DNA of 64,000 nucleotides from Paracidovorax avenae ATCC 19860 (lineage in GTDB: Bacteria > Pseudomonadota > Gammaproteobacteria > Burkholderiales > Burkholderiaceae_C): assembly GCF_000176855.2 (NCBI RefSeq), contig NC_015138.1:682001-746000 (forward strand). Direction: 5' to 3'. The position numbers were made by a program, and so were the translations under genes. Below, one piece after another: positions 7,586-16,093 of this stretch. Each line of letters starts with the position of its first letter. The first letter of the stretch is position 1. The notes beneath the pieces are model-generated. The model searched no databases. It was not told the DNA's origin and saw nothing but the letters and a program-made list of their open reading frames with translations.

Positions 7586-9052
7586 ATGCCCGAAAGAATA
7601 TTGTCCAGCCAGGGGACTCTCCTGGCAGAACCCGCCGCCCTGCCGCTGGGGCATGCCGCAGCGGGGATCCGTCCCGATGCGCGCCGCTGGCTGGCGCTCG
7701 CGGTGCTGCTCACCGGGGCCCTGTTGCCGCCGCTGGATTTCTTCATCGTCAATGTCGCGCTGCCGGCCATGCGCACCGACCTGGCGGCCGATACCGCCAT
7801 GGCGCAGCTGGTCATTTCGGTATATGCCGCCGCCTATGCCGTCACGCTGATCCTGGGGGGCCGGCTCGGTGACCTGTACGGCCGCCGACGCGTGTTCGTC
7901 TGCGGCATGCTGGGCTTCGGTGGGTCGTCGGTGCTGTGCGGGCTGGCCACGTCGCCGGAGGTGCTGGTGGCCGGCCGTCTGCTGCAGGGGCTGACTGCTG
8001 CCGTCATGGCGCCGCAGCCGCTGGCTGCCATCCATGCCCTGTTTCCCGCGCATGAGAAGAACCGCGCCCTGGGCCTGTACGGGGCCGTTTTCGGGCTCGC
8101 CGCCGTGGCCGGGCAGGGACTGGGGGGCGCGCTGGTGGCGGCCGACTGGTTCGGCCTGGGCTGGCGCACCGTCTTCCTCGTCAACCTGCCTGTCGTCGCC
8201 CTGGCCGTACCCGCAGCCCTGGCGCTGGTGCAGGAGAGCCGCTCGCCCCATGCCGTCCAGCTGGACGTGCGCGGCGCATTCCTGCTGGCGGCTGGCCTGC
8301 TGGCGCTGCTGGTTCCCCTGATAGAGGGCCGCGAGCACGGGTGGCCCTGGTGGTGCTGGGGACTGCTGGTGTCGTGCGTGCCGCTGCTGCGGGCATTCTG
8401 GCGCTTCGAGCAAGGCGTGGAGCGTTCAGGGGGAGCGCCTTTGATCGCGCCGTCGCTGCTGGGCCAGCGGGGGCTGCGCTGCAGCCTGGCCGCCACCCTT
8501 TGCTTTTATTCCATCGCGCCATTCTTCCTGATCTTCTCCATCTACCAGCAGGCGGGCCTGGGCCGCGGCCCTCTCGCCTCGGGGCTGGCGCTCATGCCGA
8601 TGGGTGTGGGGTTCCTGTGCGGCTCGCTGTGCAGCCGCAGGGCCGCGCTGCGGCTGGGTGCGGGAACGGCCGCTTTCGGCATCGTGGTGGAGCTACTGGG
8701 CATGTTCGGGGCTTCGGCCCTGGCCATTGCCCACCATGCGCCGTGGCTCGTGCTGCCGCTGTTTGCCATCGGCCTGGGCCAGGGCATGGCGATGCCTGCA
8801 CTGGTGCGCCTGAACATGGACCAGGTAGATACCCGCTGGGCGGGGCTCTCTGCAGGCCTGGTCCATGCCACCCTGCAGGTCGGCGCGGCGATTTCCGTGG
8901 CCGTGATCGGGGGGCTCTTCTTCGTCCTGGCGCCCCAGGGTGCCGGAGCCCAGGCGGTACAGGTCGGGTTCTCCGTGACCTCCGCGCTCATCGGCGCGTG
9001 CCTTGCCGTAGCGGCCTTGCTGGCGGGGAATCTCCGCTCGGGATCGGCCTGA
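7586..9052 (+). CDS. MFS drug-efflux transporter (DHA2-like, EmrB/QacA type)
   Basis: A 488-aa integral membrane protein with 12-14 predicted hydrophobic segments. The first carries DFFIVNVALPAM (motif D1 of H+/drug antiporters of the DHA2 group), followed by GGRLGDLYGRRRVF (motif A) and GRLLQGLTAAVMAPQ (motif B). It should export hydrophobic toxins or dyes by proton antiport. A strong ribosome site (AAGGAGG at 7571-7577) precedes ATG 7586. An intrinsic terminator follows directly, so it is probably transcribed alone or with the cupin gene. Confidence 0.88.
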   Translation: MPERILSSQGTLLAEPAALPLGHAAAGIRPDARRWLALAVLLTGALLPPLDFFIVNVALPAMRTDLAADTAMAQLVISVYAAAYAVTLILGGRLGDLYGRRRVFVCGMLGFGGSSVLCGLATSPEVLVAGRLLQGLTAAVMAPQPLAAIHALFPAHEKNRALGLYGAVFGLAAVAGQGLGGALVAADWFGLGWRTVFLVNLPVVALAVPAALALVQESRSPHAVQLDVRGAFLLAAGLLALLVPLIEGREHGWPWWCWGLLVSCVPLLRAFWRFEQGVERSGGAPLIAPSLLGQRGLRCSLAATLCFYSIAPFFLIFSIYQQAGLGRGPLASGLALMPMGVGFLCGSLCSRRAALRLGAGTAAFGIVVELLGMFGASALAIAHHAPWLVLPLFAIGLGQGMAMPALVRLNMDQVDTRWAGLSAGLVHATLQVGAAISVAVIGGLFFVLAPQGAGAQAVQVGFSVTSALIGACLAVAALLAGNLRSGSA

Positions 9053-9066
9053 CGGACTGCATGAAC

Positions 9067-9092
9067 AAAAAAGCACCCGGCAAGGGTGCTTT
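9067..9092. terminator. Intrinsic terminator, probably bidirectional
   Basis: AAAGCACCC and GGGTGCTTT form a 9-bp stem with a GGCAA loop, with A-rich and T-rich flanks. It lies between the convergent MFS and DUF3567 genes and can serve both. Confidence 0.85.
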
Positions 9093-9116
9093 GTCGATCC
9101 GGGGCGGGTGGCCGCT

Positions 9117-9404
9117 TCAGTGCACCACCACCGGGTTCTGCGCCAGCCCCACATATCCGTCGAGCGTGTCGTCCACCTCTTCCTGCGTGGGCGTGTCGCG
9201 CTGCCAGGCCAGGATCTGCTGCTGGAACATCTCGGCCCAGGATCCGTCGAGGTACACCTCCTTGCCGGAGCGCTTGTCCACGATCTCGAAGCCGTGGCGA
9301 ACCAGCTGGTGCACGGGCGGAACGCCCGCGGGTGCCTCGGCCTCGCCGGTGTCGGGCTGCATGTGGACCACCACGAAGGAGTCGGAGTCGTAGAGCATGT
9401 GCAT
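9117..9404 (-). CDS. DUF3567 family protein
   Basis: A 95-aa acidic cytoplasmic protein starting MHMLYDSDSFVVVHM, with FEIVDKRSGKEVYLDGSWAE and a TQEEVDDTLDGY tail, as in the small beta-proteobacterial DUF3567 family of unknown function. AGGGGA just upstream of ATG 9402-9404 supports this start over the longer reading. Confidence 0.82.
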   Translation of the reverse strand: MHMLYDSDSFVVVHMQPDTGEAEAPAGVPPVHQLVRHGFEIVDKRSGKEVYLDGSWAEMFQQQILAWQRDTPTQEEVDDTLDGYVGLAQNPVVVH

Positions 9405-9689
9405 GGTGTTCCCCTGTCGGTCAAACAATCGTTTACTTGGGTCAGATGGCCACCCGGGTCCCGAAGTTCAAGACCCTCGGAAACCCGTCCTTGCATACGC
9501 CGTGCCAGCCCTCCCGGACCGGAGCCCGGGCGCCGCGCCCGAAGCGGATGCGTGAACCCAGTATTTCATGAAAAGCCCGGCCGTGCAGGCTGCGGGGCGA
9601 AGTCACGCCACCGTCCCACGAAGCTGTGGGCGAAACCGCACACCGCCCTGGCATGGCCGCCGGCCCGCACGCAGGGGCGGCCATCCCGC

Positions 9690-10937
9690 TCATGGGCTGC
9701 TGCGGCCTGACAACTGCAGGTCCACGTAGTCGGCATTGCCCTTGGTGAGCCGGATGCGGGCGGGCAGGAAGCCCAGCGAGGGGGCCAGCCACAGCTCCGC
9801 CTTCTCGTCGGCATCGCGGCGCGGCAGGCGTTCCAGCTTCAGCGCCGGGGTGGGGCCTATCGGCAGGTCGAGCGTCTCGGTGCCTTCGATGGTGAAGGTC
9901 CAGCGGTCGGCGTTGCGGGCCCCCACGGTGGTGAAGGTGATGCGCGTGCCGTCGGGATAGCGATCGGGCGCGGCCGCCAGCAGGGCGCCGAGCTGGATGA
10001 ACACGCTCAGCCGGTCCTGTGCGCCCGCGGCGATGGCGGCCGGGGCGCCGCCCCCGCTGAAGGTGGCACGGCCCGCGCCGAAGTCGAAATCCGCCGTCTG
10101 CTCCTTGCGGGCCTGGTCGCCGAAGCGCCTGGGCTGCAGGCCGGCGGGCGTGACCACGCCGCTGCTGGTCTGCGAGCGCGAGCCGAGCAGGAAGGCCTTG
10201 GCCTCCTGCCGGGCCTCGTAGCCCGCATCGTCGTGGCGCCACACCAGCGTGGCGTTGGCCCGGTAGGCGAATTTCTTCACCTCTCCGCTCACGTCGAACG
10301 CCAGGCGCAATGGAGGCGGCAACTGCACGGGCGGCGGCTTGGCGCTGGCATCGATGGCGGGCCCGTTCGGGGGGCGGATCTCCACGCCCGCATTGCGGGT
10401 GTCGGCGGGATCGCTGGCGTCGGTGGCGGGCGCTGGGGCGGCGGCCGCGGTCGCGCTGGAGGCCGCTGAGGAAGCGGCGGAGGAGGGCGCGCTGGCCAGG
10501 GCCGCGGCGGCCTGCGCGGCGTTGCGCGCCGCCTGGGCCGCGTCCGTGGCCGTATCCGCTGCCGCTTCCGTGGGGGCGGTGGGCGGCGCTTCGCCCGCAT
10601 CTGCAGGGACAGGCGGAGTGGATGGCATGGCCTCTTCGGCCGGCGAGGGCTCGGGCGCTGGTGCCGCAGCCGGCGGCGCAGGGCGCGGCTTGCGGACCTT
10701 CGCCGGCCTGGGTGGTGGCGGTGGCGGTGGCGCGACCGGCTGGGCCGCAGGCGGTTCGGGCGCTGCGGCGGGTTCCGGGGGCGGTGGGGCCGGCGGCGAC
10801 AGCATGCGCGTGTGGAAGGCCAGCGCTTCCGGCCGGCTCGCGTCCGTGCCGCCGGCCCAGCGCGGCAGGCCGAACAGCACCAGCGCATGCAGGGCGGCCA
10901 CCAGGGTGGTGAGCGCCGCCAGGACGCGGCGCGGCAT
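9690..10937 (-). CDS. DUF3108 domain protein with Pro/Ala-rich linker
   Basis: A 415-aa protein. An N-terminal membrane anchor or signal (residues 1-25) is followed by a TonB-like linker of about 150 residues very rich in Pro and Ala, then a beta-rich C-terminal DUF3108 domain from about residue 200 (LRLAFDVSGEVKKFAYRANATLVW to ADYVDLQLSG). The layout suggests a periplasmic domain held away from the inner membrane. DUF3108 is a domain of unknown function in envelope proteins. It lies 37 nt upstream of and in line with the iclR-type gene. Confidence 0.82.
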   Translation of the reverse strand: MPRRVLAALTTLVAALHALVLFGLPRWAGGTDASRPEALAFHTRMLSPPAPPPPEPAAAPEPPAAQPVAPPPPPPPRPAKVRKPRPAPPAAAPAPEPSPAEEAMPSTPPVPADAGEAPPTAPTEAAADTATDAAQAARNAAQAAAALASAPSSAASSAASSATAAAAPAPATDASDPADTRNAGVEIRPPNGPAIDASAKPPPVQLPPPLRLAFDVSGEVKKFAYRANATLVWRHDDAGYEARQEAKAFLLGSRSQTSSGVVTPAGLQPRRFGDQARKEQTADFDFGAGRATFSGGGAPAAIAAGAQDRLSVFIQLGALLAAAPDRYPDGTRITFTTVGARNADRWTFTIEGTETLDLPIGPTPALKLERLPRRDADEKAELWLAPSLGFLPARIRLTKGNADYVDLQLSGRSSP

Positions 10938-10974
10938 CAGCGGCGGCCCCCGGGGCGGCAGGCAGCGGCCACGC

Positions 10975-11757
10975 TCATGCCTGCCCGTAGCCCAGGTCGG
11001 CCGAAAGCCTGTCCGCCATGGCGCGCAGCGGCGCGTCGATGGCGCCCCCCCATTGCGGATCGAAGGTGGCGACGGAGCCCAGCGTGGTGATGCCCAGGGC
11101 CAGGTGGCCGTCCGCGTCGAACACCGGCGCGCAGAAGGCCACGATGCCCGGCAGCAGCGTATCGACCACGCGCGCGGATCCGCGCTGGCGCACTTCCTCC
11201 AGCATGGGCTGCAGGGCCTCGGGCGTGGCGGGGATGTCCTTGCGGCCGCGCCGCGTGGCCTCGGCCAGTTCCTCGGCGATGAGCCCGGCCGTCACGTCGG
11301 GCGCCAGGTGCGCGGCGAAGCAGCGGCCCGTGGCGGAAGAAAGCAGCGGCATCACGTCGCCCAGCCGCAGGTTCGCGGTGACGGACTGGTGCGATTCCTC
11401 CCAGTGGACGATGGTCGGCCCGCGGTTGCCCCAGACGGCCAGGGCCAGGGTCTGCTGGATGTCTTCCATGAGGGCCGGCAGGCGCTCGCGGGCGAGCCGC
11501 ACCGGGTCCAGCCGGGCGAGGGACGCCAGGCCGAGCTTGAGGGCGGCCGGGCCCAGGTCATAGCGGGCGGTGCGCGGGTCCTGCGCGACCAGGCCCAGGC
11601 GCTGGAAGCTCACGAGGTAGCGGTGCGCCTTGGCGGCGCTCATGCCGGCGGCGGCGGCGAGGTCCTTGAGCATCAGCGGTCCCCGGCTGCGCGTCAGGCC
11701 CTCCAGCAGCGAGAAGCCCACCTCCACCGATTGAATGCCCGCCCTTTCCTTGTCCAT
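10975..11757 (-). CDS. IclR-family transcriptional regulator
   Basis: A 260-aa regulator. An N-terminal winged helix-turn-helix (residues ~8-70, MLKDLAAAAGMSAAKAHRYL) is followed by the IclR effector domain with its AVWGNRGPTIVHWEE and VVDTLLPGIVAFCAPVFD segments. It is divergent from the FAH-hydrolase gene with a perfect palindrome between them, so it probably controls that gene and itself. ATG 11755-11757 is preferred to the TTG two codons upstream. Confidence 0.9.
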   Translation of the reverse strand: MDKERAGIQSVEVGFSLLEGLTRSRGPLMLKDLAAAAGMSAAKAHRYLVSFQRLGLVAQDPRTARYDLGPAALKLGLASLARLDPVRLARERLPALMEDIQQTLALAVWGNRGPTIVHWEESHQSVTANLRLGDVMPLLSSATGRCFAAHLAPDVTAGLIAEELAEATRRGRKDIPATPEALQPMLEEVRQRGSARVVDTLLPGIVAFCAPVFDADGHLALGITTLGSVATFDPQWGGAIDAPLRAMADRLSADLGYGQA

Positions 11758-11786
11758 CTGCAATAGAATTCCCGGAGTTTTGTTTA

Positions 11787-11802
11787 GTTAAATCAATTTA
11801 AC
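11787..11802. promoter_or_regulatory. Palindromic operator for the IclR-type regulator
   Basis: GTTAAATCAATTTAAC is a perfect 7-bp inverted repeat with a 2-bp centre, in an AT-rich island between the divergent iclR-type and FAH genes. IclR proteins bind short AT-rich palindromes of this sort. Confidence 0.6.
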
Positions 11803-11864
11803 CATTCGTAATTTGTGTCAGGCAGCGTGCCGGCGCGCTGCGGAGACAACGAGGTCTGAACCCC

Positions 11865-12875
11865 ATGAAACTCGCCACCTACAAAGATGGTTCCCGCGAC
11901 GGCCAGCTGGTCGTCGTTTCCCGCGACCTGGGCACGGCCCATTATGCGACCGGCATCGCGAGCCGCCTGCAGCAGGTGCTCGACGACTGGGGCTTCCTCG
12001 CCCCGCAACTGCAGGACCTCTACGAGCAGCTCAACGCCGGCCGCGCGCCGCATGCCTTCCCCTTCGAGCCCGAGCGCTGCATGGCCCCGCTGCCGCGCGC
12101 CTACCAGTGGGCCGACGGCTCGGCCTACATCAACCACGTCGAGCTGGTGCGCAAGGCGCGCAACGCCGAGGTGCCCGAGAGCTTCTATACCGATCCGCTC
12201 ATGTACCAGGGCGGCAGCGATGATTTCCTGGGTCCCTGCGACGACGTGGTGGTGCCCAGCGAGGCCATGGGCATCGATTTCGAGGCCGAGATCGCGGTGG
12301 TGACCGGCGACGTGAAGATGGGCGCCACGCCCGAGCAGGCGCTCGACGGCATCCGGCTGGTGATGCTGGCCAACGACGTCTCGCTGCGCAACCTGATCCC
12401 GGCCGAGCTGGCCAAGGGCTTCGGCTTCTTCCAGTCCAAGCCCGCCACCGCCTTCAGCCCCGTGGCCGTCACGCTGGACGAACTGGGCGACGCCTGGGAG
12501 GGCGGCCGCCTGAATCTCACGCTGCAGTCCACCTGGAACGGCCGCAAGGTCGGCATGTGCGACGCCGGGCCCGAGATGACCTTCCATTTCGGGCAGTTGA
12601 TCGCCCACATCTGCAAGACCCGCAACGTGCGCGCCGGCTCCATCGTGGGCAGCGGCACGGTCAGCAACCGCGGCGTGGAGCAGAACGGCCGCATGGAGTG
12701 GCCCAAGGGCTACAGTTGCATCGCCGAGAAGCGCTGCATCGAGACCATCCAGGACGGCAAGCCCTCCACCGGGTTCATGCAATTCGGCGACACCATCCGC
12801 ATCGAGATGAAGAACAAGGCCGGCCAGAGCCTGTTCGGCGCCATCGACCAGGCGATCGCCAGCCCCGCTGCCTGA
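11865..12875 (+). CDS. Fumarylacetoacetate hydrolase family protein
   Basis: A 336-aa FAH-superfamily enzyme, which uses a divalent metal to cleave or decarboxylate beta-diketo or 2-oxo acids in aromatic or sugar-acid breakdown. Metal-binding Glu residues sit in IDFEAEIAVVTGD, and the catalytic segment ANDVSLRNLIPAELAKGFGFFQSKPATAFSPV and the terminal GSGTVSNRG loop are intact. It closely resembles FAH-like proteins of homogentisate or gentisate pathways. The next gene begins 5 nt after its stop, suggesting co-transcription. Confidence 0.88.
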   Translation: MKLATYKDGSRDGQLVVVSRDLGTAHYATGIASRLQQVLDDWGFLAPQLQDLYEQLNAGRAPHAFPFEPERCMAPLPRAYQWADGSAYINHVELVRKARNAEVPESFYTDPLMYQGGSDDFLGPCDDVVVPSEAMGIDFEAEIAVVTGDVKMGATPEQALDGIRLVMLANDVSLRNLIPAELAKGFGFFQSKPATAFSPVAVTLDELGDAWEGGRLNLTLQSTWNGRKVGMCDAGPEMTFHFGQLIAHICKTRNVRAGSIVGSGTVSNRGVEQNGRMEWPKGYSCIAEKRCIETIQDGKPSTGFMQFGDTIRIEMKNKAGQSLFGAIDQAIASPAA

Positions 12876-12879
12876 CGCC

Positions 12880-13971
12880 ATGACCCTGCCCGCCGCCTTG
12901 CGCCGGCTGGCCGCCGCCGGGCTTGTCTGCCTGGCGCCGGCCATGGTCCCGGCGCAGCCCGCTCCGGCGACCCTGCCATCGACCGCGCCCGCCGCCGTGC
13001 CTGCCTCCGCACCCGCTTCCGCATCGGCCGCCGCCGGCCGCCCCGCCGCCTCCGCGCCCGCACCGGCCCATGCGGCCCGGCGGGCCGACTGCCCCCCGTT
13101 GCCGAAGCCGCTCGATCCCGCCGGCATTCCCCAGGCGCTGCAGAAGGCCCGCGACCGCGGGCTGCTGTGGCGTGTGGAAAAAGACGGACGCACGAGCTGG
13201 CTCTACGGCACGGTGCATGCCGCCCGGCGCGGCTGGATGCTGCCCGGCCCCACGGTGATGGCCGCCGTCCGCGCCAGCGACCGCGTGGCGCTGGAGATGG
13301 ACCTGCTGGATCCCACCGTGATGCAGAAGCTGCAGGCCGCCCTGCGCAAGCCGGCGGACGCCCCGCCGCTGCCCCCCGACCTCGAACGCCGCCTGGCCGC
13401 GCAGCGCGATGCCGCCTGCGCCGACCCTTCCATGCCCGAGATGCGGCCCGAACTGCAGGTGTCCTCGCTGGTGGTGATGTCCGCTCGGCGCGAGGGCTTC
13501 GATCCGGCCTATGGCATCGACTTCGTGCTGGCCGGGCTGGCCCGCGGGCTGCACAAGCCCGTGGTGTCGCTGGAGTCCGTCGATCTGCAGGTGCAGACGC
13601 TGGCGTCCGACGACCCGAAGGAAACCGCCGCCGCCGTCGCCTCGGGGCTCGACCAGCTGGAGAACCATTCCGCGCGCGAGACCCTGACCACGCTCGCCAC
13701 GGCCTGGTCCGACGGCCGCGCCAACCTGCTGGAAACCTACGGCCAGTGGTGCGGCTGCCAGCGCACCCCGGAAGAGCGCCAGGCCTTCGATCAGCTGGTG
13801 GTGGCGCGCAACCCGGGCATGGCGCGCGCCATCGTGGCCGAGCACCGCGCGGGCCACGCCGTGTTCGCGGCCGTGGGCGCGCTGCACATGGTGGGCCCGC
13901 AGGGCCTGCCGACACTGCTGGCCCGCGAGGGCTTCCGGGTCGAGCGCGTGGAATGGCCCGCGCGGCCCTGA
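12880..13971 (+). CDS. TraB/GumN family protein, exported
   Basis: A 363-aa protein: signal peptide (residues 1-25), an Ala/Pro-rich linker to about residue 65, then a TraB/GumN (Tiki-like) domain with the GTVHAARRGW motif, the catalytic-type Glu in VALEMDLLDP, and the late conserved block GHAVFAAVGALHMVGPQGLPTLLAREGF. Related proteins are putative metalloproteases of the periplasm or envelope. It follows the FAH gene by 5 nt, but functional linkage is not obvious. Confidence 0.85.
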   Translation: MTLPAALRRLAAAGLVCLAPAMVPAQPAPATLPSTAPAAVPASAPASASAAAGRPAASAPAPAHAARRADCPPLPKPLDPAGIPQALQKARDRGLLWRVEKDGRTSWLYGTVHAARRGWMLPGPTVMAAVRASDRVALEMDLLDPTVMQKLQAALRKPADAPPLPPDLERRLAAQRDAACADPSMPEMRPELQVSSLVVMSARREGFDPAYGIDFVLAGLARGLHKPVVSLESVDLQVQTLASDDPKETAAAVASGLDQLENHSARETLTTLATAWSDGRANLLETYGQWCGCQRTPEERQAFDQLVVARNPGMARAIVAEHRAGHAVFAAVGALHMVGPQGLPTLLAREGFRVERVEWPARP

Positions 13972-14001
13972 TTTTTGGCGAAGACAACAACAGGAGACAA
14001 C

Positions 14002-14979
14002 ATGCACCGCAGAACCCTGCTGGGGAGCGCCGCCGCCGCGGCCGCCCTGGCCGTCCAGCCCTGGGCGCGCGCCCAGTCCGACTACCCTGCCCAGCCCATC
14101 CGCTGGGTCGTGCCGTACCCACCCGGCGGCGGCACCGACGTGCTCGCCCGCACCGTGGCCGAGGCGTTGCGCACCCCGCTGGGCCAGCAGATCGTGGTGG
14201 ACAACCGCCCCGGCGCCTCCACCAACATCGGCGCGCAGATCGTCGCCACCGCCAGGCCGGACGGCTACACGCTGATGTCGGCCGACAACGCCCTGCTGGC
14301 CTTCAACGAACACCTGTTCAGCAAGCTGCCGTTCAGCCCGGAGAAAGACTTCACCTATATCGGCGGCCTCTCGCGCTTCCCGCTCGCGCTGGTGGTGCAC
14401 CCGGGCTTCGAGGCGCGCAACTTCCAGGAATTCATCGCGTATGCGCGCGCCAACCCCGGCAAGCTGAACTACGCATCGCCGGGCAATGGATCGCCCCACC
14501 ACCTGGCGATGGAGATGTTCAAGAACCGCACCAAGACCTTCCTGACCCACATCCCCTACCGCGGCGCGGCCCCCGCGCTGCAGGACGTGATGGGCGGGCA
14601 GGTGCCGTGCATGTTCCTGGACCTGGCCGCCGGCCTGCCGGTGATCCAGTCGGGCAAGGTGCGCGCGCTCGCCATCGGCTCGGGCCGCCGCGCCGCCCGC
14701 CTGCCCCAGGTGCCCACGCTGGCCGAAGTGGGCGTGCCCGATGCCGAGGTCTATGCCTTCCAGGGCGTGCTCGGCCCGGCCGGCCTGCCGCCGGCCATCG
14801 TCGGCCGCCTGAACGGCGAGATCAACAATGCCCTCGCCACGCCCACCGTCGTCCAGCGCATGCAGGATTTCGGGATGGAAGCGCTGCCCGGCACGCCCGA
14901 GCAGTTCCGCGCCATGGCGCGCGGCGAGGCCAAGCGCTGGGGGCCGATCATCCAGGCGGCCGGCGTGAAGCTGGACTGA
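14002..14979 (+). CDS. Bug-family tripartite tricarboxylate transporter receptor
   Basis: A 325-aa periplasmic binding protein. A twin-arginine-like start (MHRRTLLGSAAAAAALA) and signal peptide cut near ARAQ are followed by a TctC/Bug fold with the family motif VVPYPPGGGTDVLAR and VDNRPGASTNIGAQ. Bug receptors bind small carboxylates and are much expanded in Burkholderiales; most lack a dedicated transporter, as here. AGGAGA precedes ATG 14002. It probably belongs to the FAH-traB operon, which suggests an organic acid ligand. Confidence 0.9.
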   Translation: MHRRTLLGSAAAAAALAVQPWARAQSDYPAQPIRWVVPYPPGGGTDVLARTVAEALRTPLGQQIVVDNRPGASTNIGAQIVATARPDGYTLMSADNALLAFNEHLFSKLPFSPEKDFTYIGGLSRFPLALVVHPGFEARNFQEFIAYARANPGKLNYASPGNGSPHHLAMEMFKNRTKTFLTHIPYRGAAPALQDVMGGQVPCMFLDLAAGLPVIQSGKVRALAIGSGRRAARLPQVPTLAEVGVPDAEVYAFQGVLGPAGLPPAIVGRLNGEINNALATPTVVQRMQDFGMEALPGTPEQFRAMARGEAKRWGPIIQAAGVKLD

Positions 14980-15048
14980 ACGGCAAGGTACCGGCGCCGC
15001 TCCGCCGCCGTCGTCGGCGACGAAGCCAGCGCTGGGTGGCCATCCCGT

Positions 15049-15948
15049 TCACTGGCACTCGGTGCCGCAGAACAGCGCGGCCGTCCAATCGGTGAATGCC
15101 TGCATCGCCGGAGAGAGAAATCGGCGATGGGGATAGAGAAGCGATACCGGCATCGGTGGCGGCCGCTTGTCGGCCAGCACCTCGCGCAATTCCCCGGAAT
15201 CCAGGTGCTTTCTCACCAGGACCTCGGGCAACTGAATCAAGCCGACGCCGTTGAGCCCCAGCTGAAGGTACAGCCCGGTCTCGTTGACCGCCAAGGTGCC
15301 GGGGACGGGGTGCGCGAGGCTGACGCCGTCCTGGACGAAATGCAACTCGCCGCCCCCCCGGGTCGTGCTGGAAAAGTAGTGGACCGCCCGGTGCCGTTGC
15401 AGGTCTTCCAGACTATCCGGCGTGCCGTTTTCCTTGAAATAGGACGGTGCTGCGCAGGTGATCCAACGCAGCGCCCCCAGGCGGCGCGCAATCAGCGTCG
15501 AGTCATTGAGCGCCCCCGTGCGGATGACGCAATCGACGCCTTCCTGGATCAGGTCCACCTGGCGATCATTGACCCCGATCAGCAGATGGATGTCCGGATA
15601 CCGCTGCTGGAAATCTCCCAAATGCGGCAGCACCAAGGCATGTGCAATGCCACTGGGCATATCCACGCGCAGCCGTCCCCGCGGGCGTTCGGCAGGCCGC
15701 AGGCCCGACTCGGTTTCGTAGATGAGGTCAAGAATTTCGCGGCAGCGGTGGAGGTAGCGCTCACCTTCCGGCGTCAGGCTGATGCTTCTGGTGGAGCGAT
15801 TCAGCAATCGCGTCTGCAGGTGTTTTTCGAGCCTTTTGACGATGCTGGTGACGGAGGAAGCCGGCAAGCCCGATGTCTCGGCGGCACGCACGAAACTCCC
15901 GCTTTCGACTACGCGCAGAAATACCTGCATTGCTTGTACACGGTCCAT
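15049..15948 (-). CDS. LysR-family transcriptional regulator
   Basis: A 299-aa regulator. The N-terminal winged helix (residues 1-60, QVFLRVVESGSFVRAAETSGLPASSVTSIVKRLE) is followed by a periplasmic-binding-like effector domain (from about residue 90, RLRVDMPSGIAHALVLPHL). It is of the CrgA/AaeR-like type common near oxidoreductases. It is divergent from the NmrA gene with an inverted repeat between them and probably controls that gene. Confidence 0.92.
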   Translation of the reverse strand: MDRVQAMQVFLRVVESGSFVRAAETSGLPASSVTSIVKRLEKHLQTRLLNRSTRSISLTPEGERYLHRCREILDLIYETESGLRPAERPRGRLRVDMPSGIAHALVLPHLGDFQQRYPDIHLLIGVNDRQVDLIQEGVDCVIRTGALNDSTLIARRLGALRWITCAAPSYFKENGTPDSLEDLQRHRAVHYFSSTTRGGGELHFVQDGVSLAHPVPGTLAVNETGLYLQLGLNGVGLIQLPEVLVRKHLDSGELREVLADKRPPPMPVSLLYPHRRFLSPAMQAFTDWTAALFCGTECQ

Positions 15949-15998
15949 GCGCTGTCCTGGGGAATCAAGGGTTGGGGCACCGCGCCCGGCATCGTTCG

Positions 15999-16019
15999 GG
16001 TTTCCTGAATTCTGAAACC
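15999..16019. promoter_or_regulatory. Inverted repeat, probable LysR operator
   Basis: GGTTTC and GAAACC are separated by 9 nt, with an inner GAATTC. It lies between the divergent LysR and NmrA-like genes and has the TTTC/GAAA symmetry and spacing typical of LysR boxes. Confidence 0.5.
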
Positions 16020-16093
16020 GGCCGCGGCGGCTTTTTCCGCGGTGCCGCGCTCATTAGAGTGCAAATGCATCATATCTACAGGAGAAATCATCG

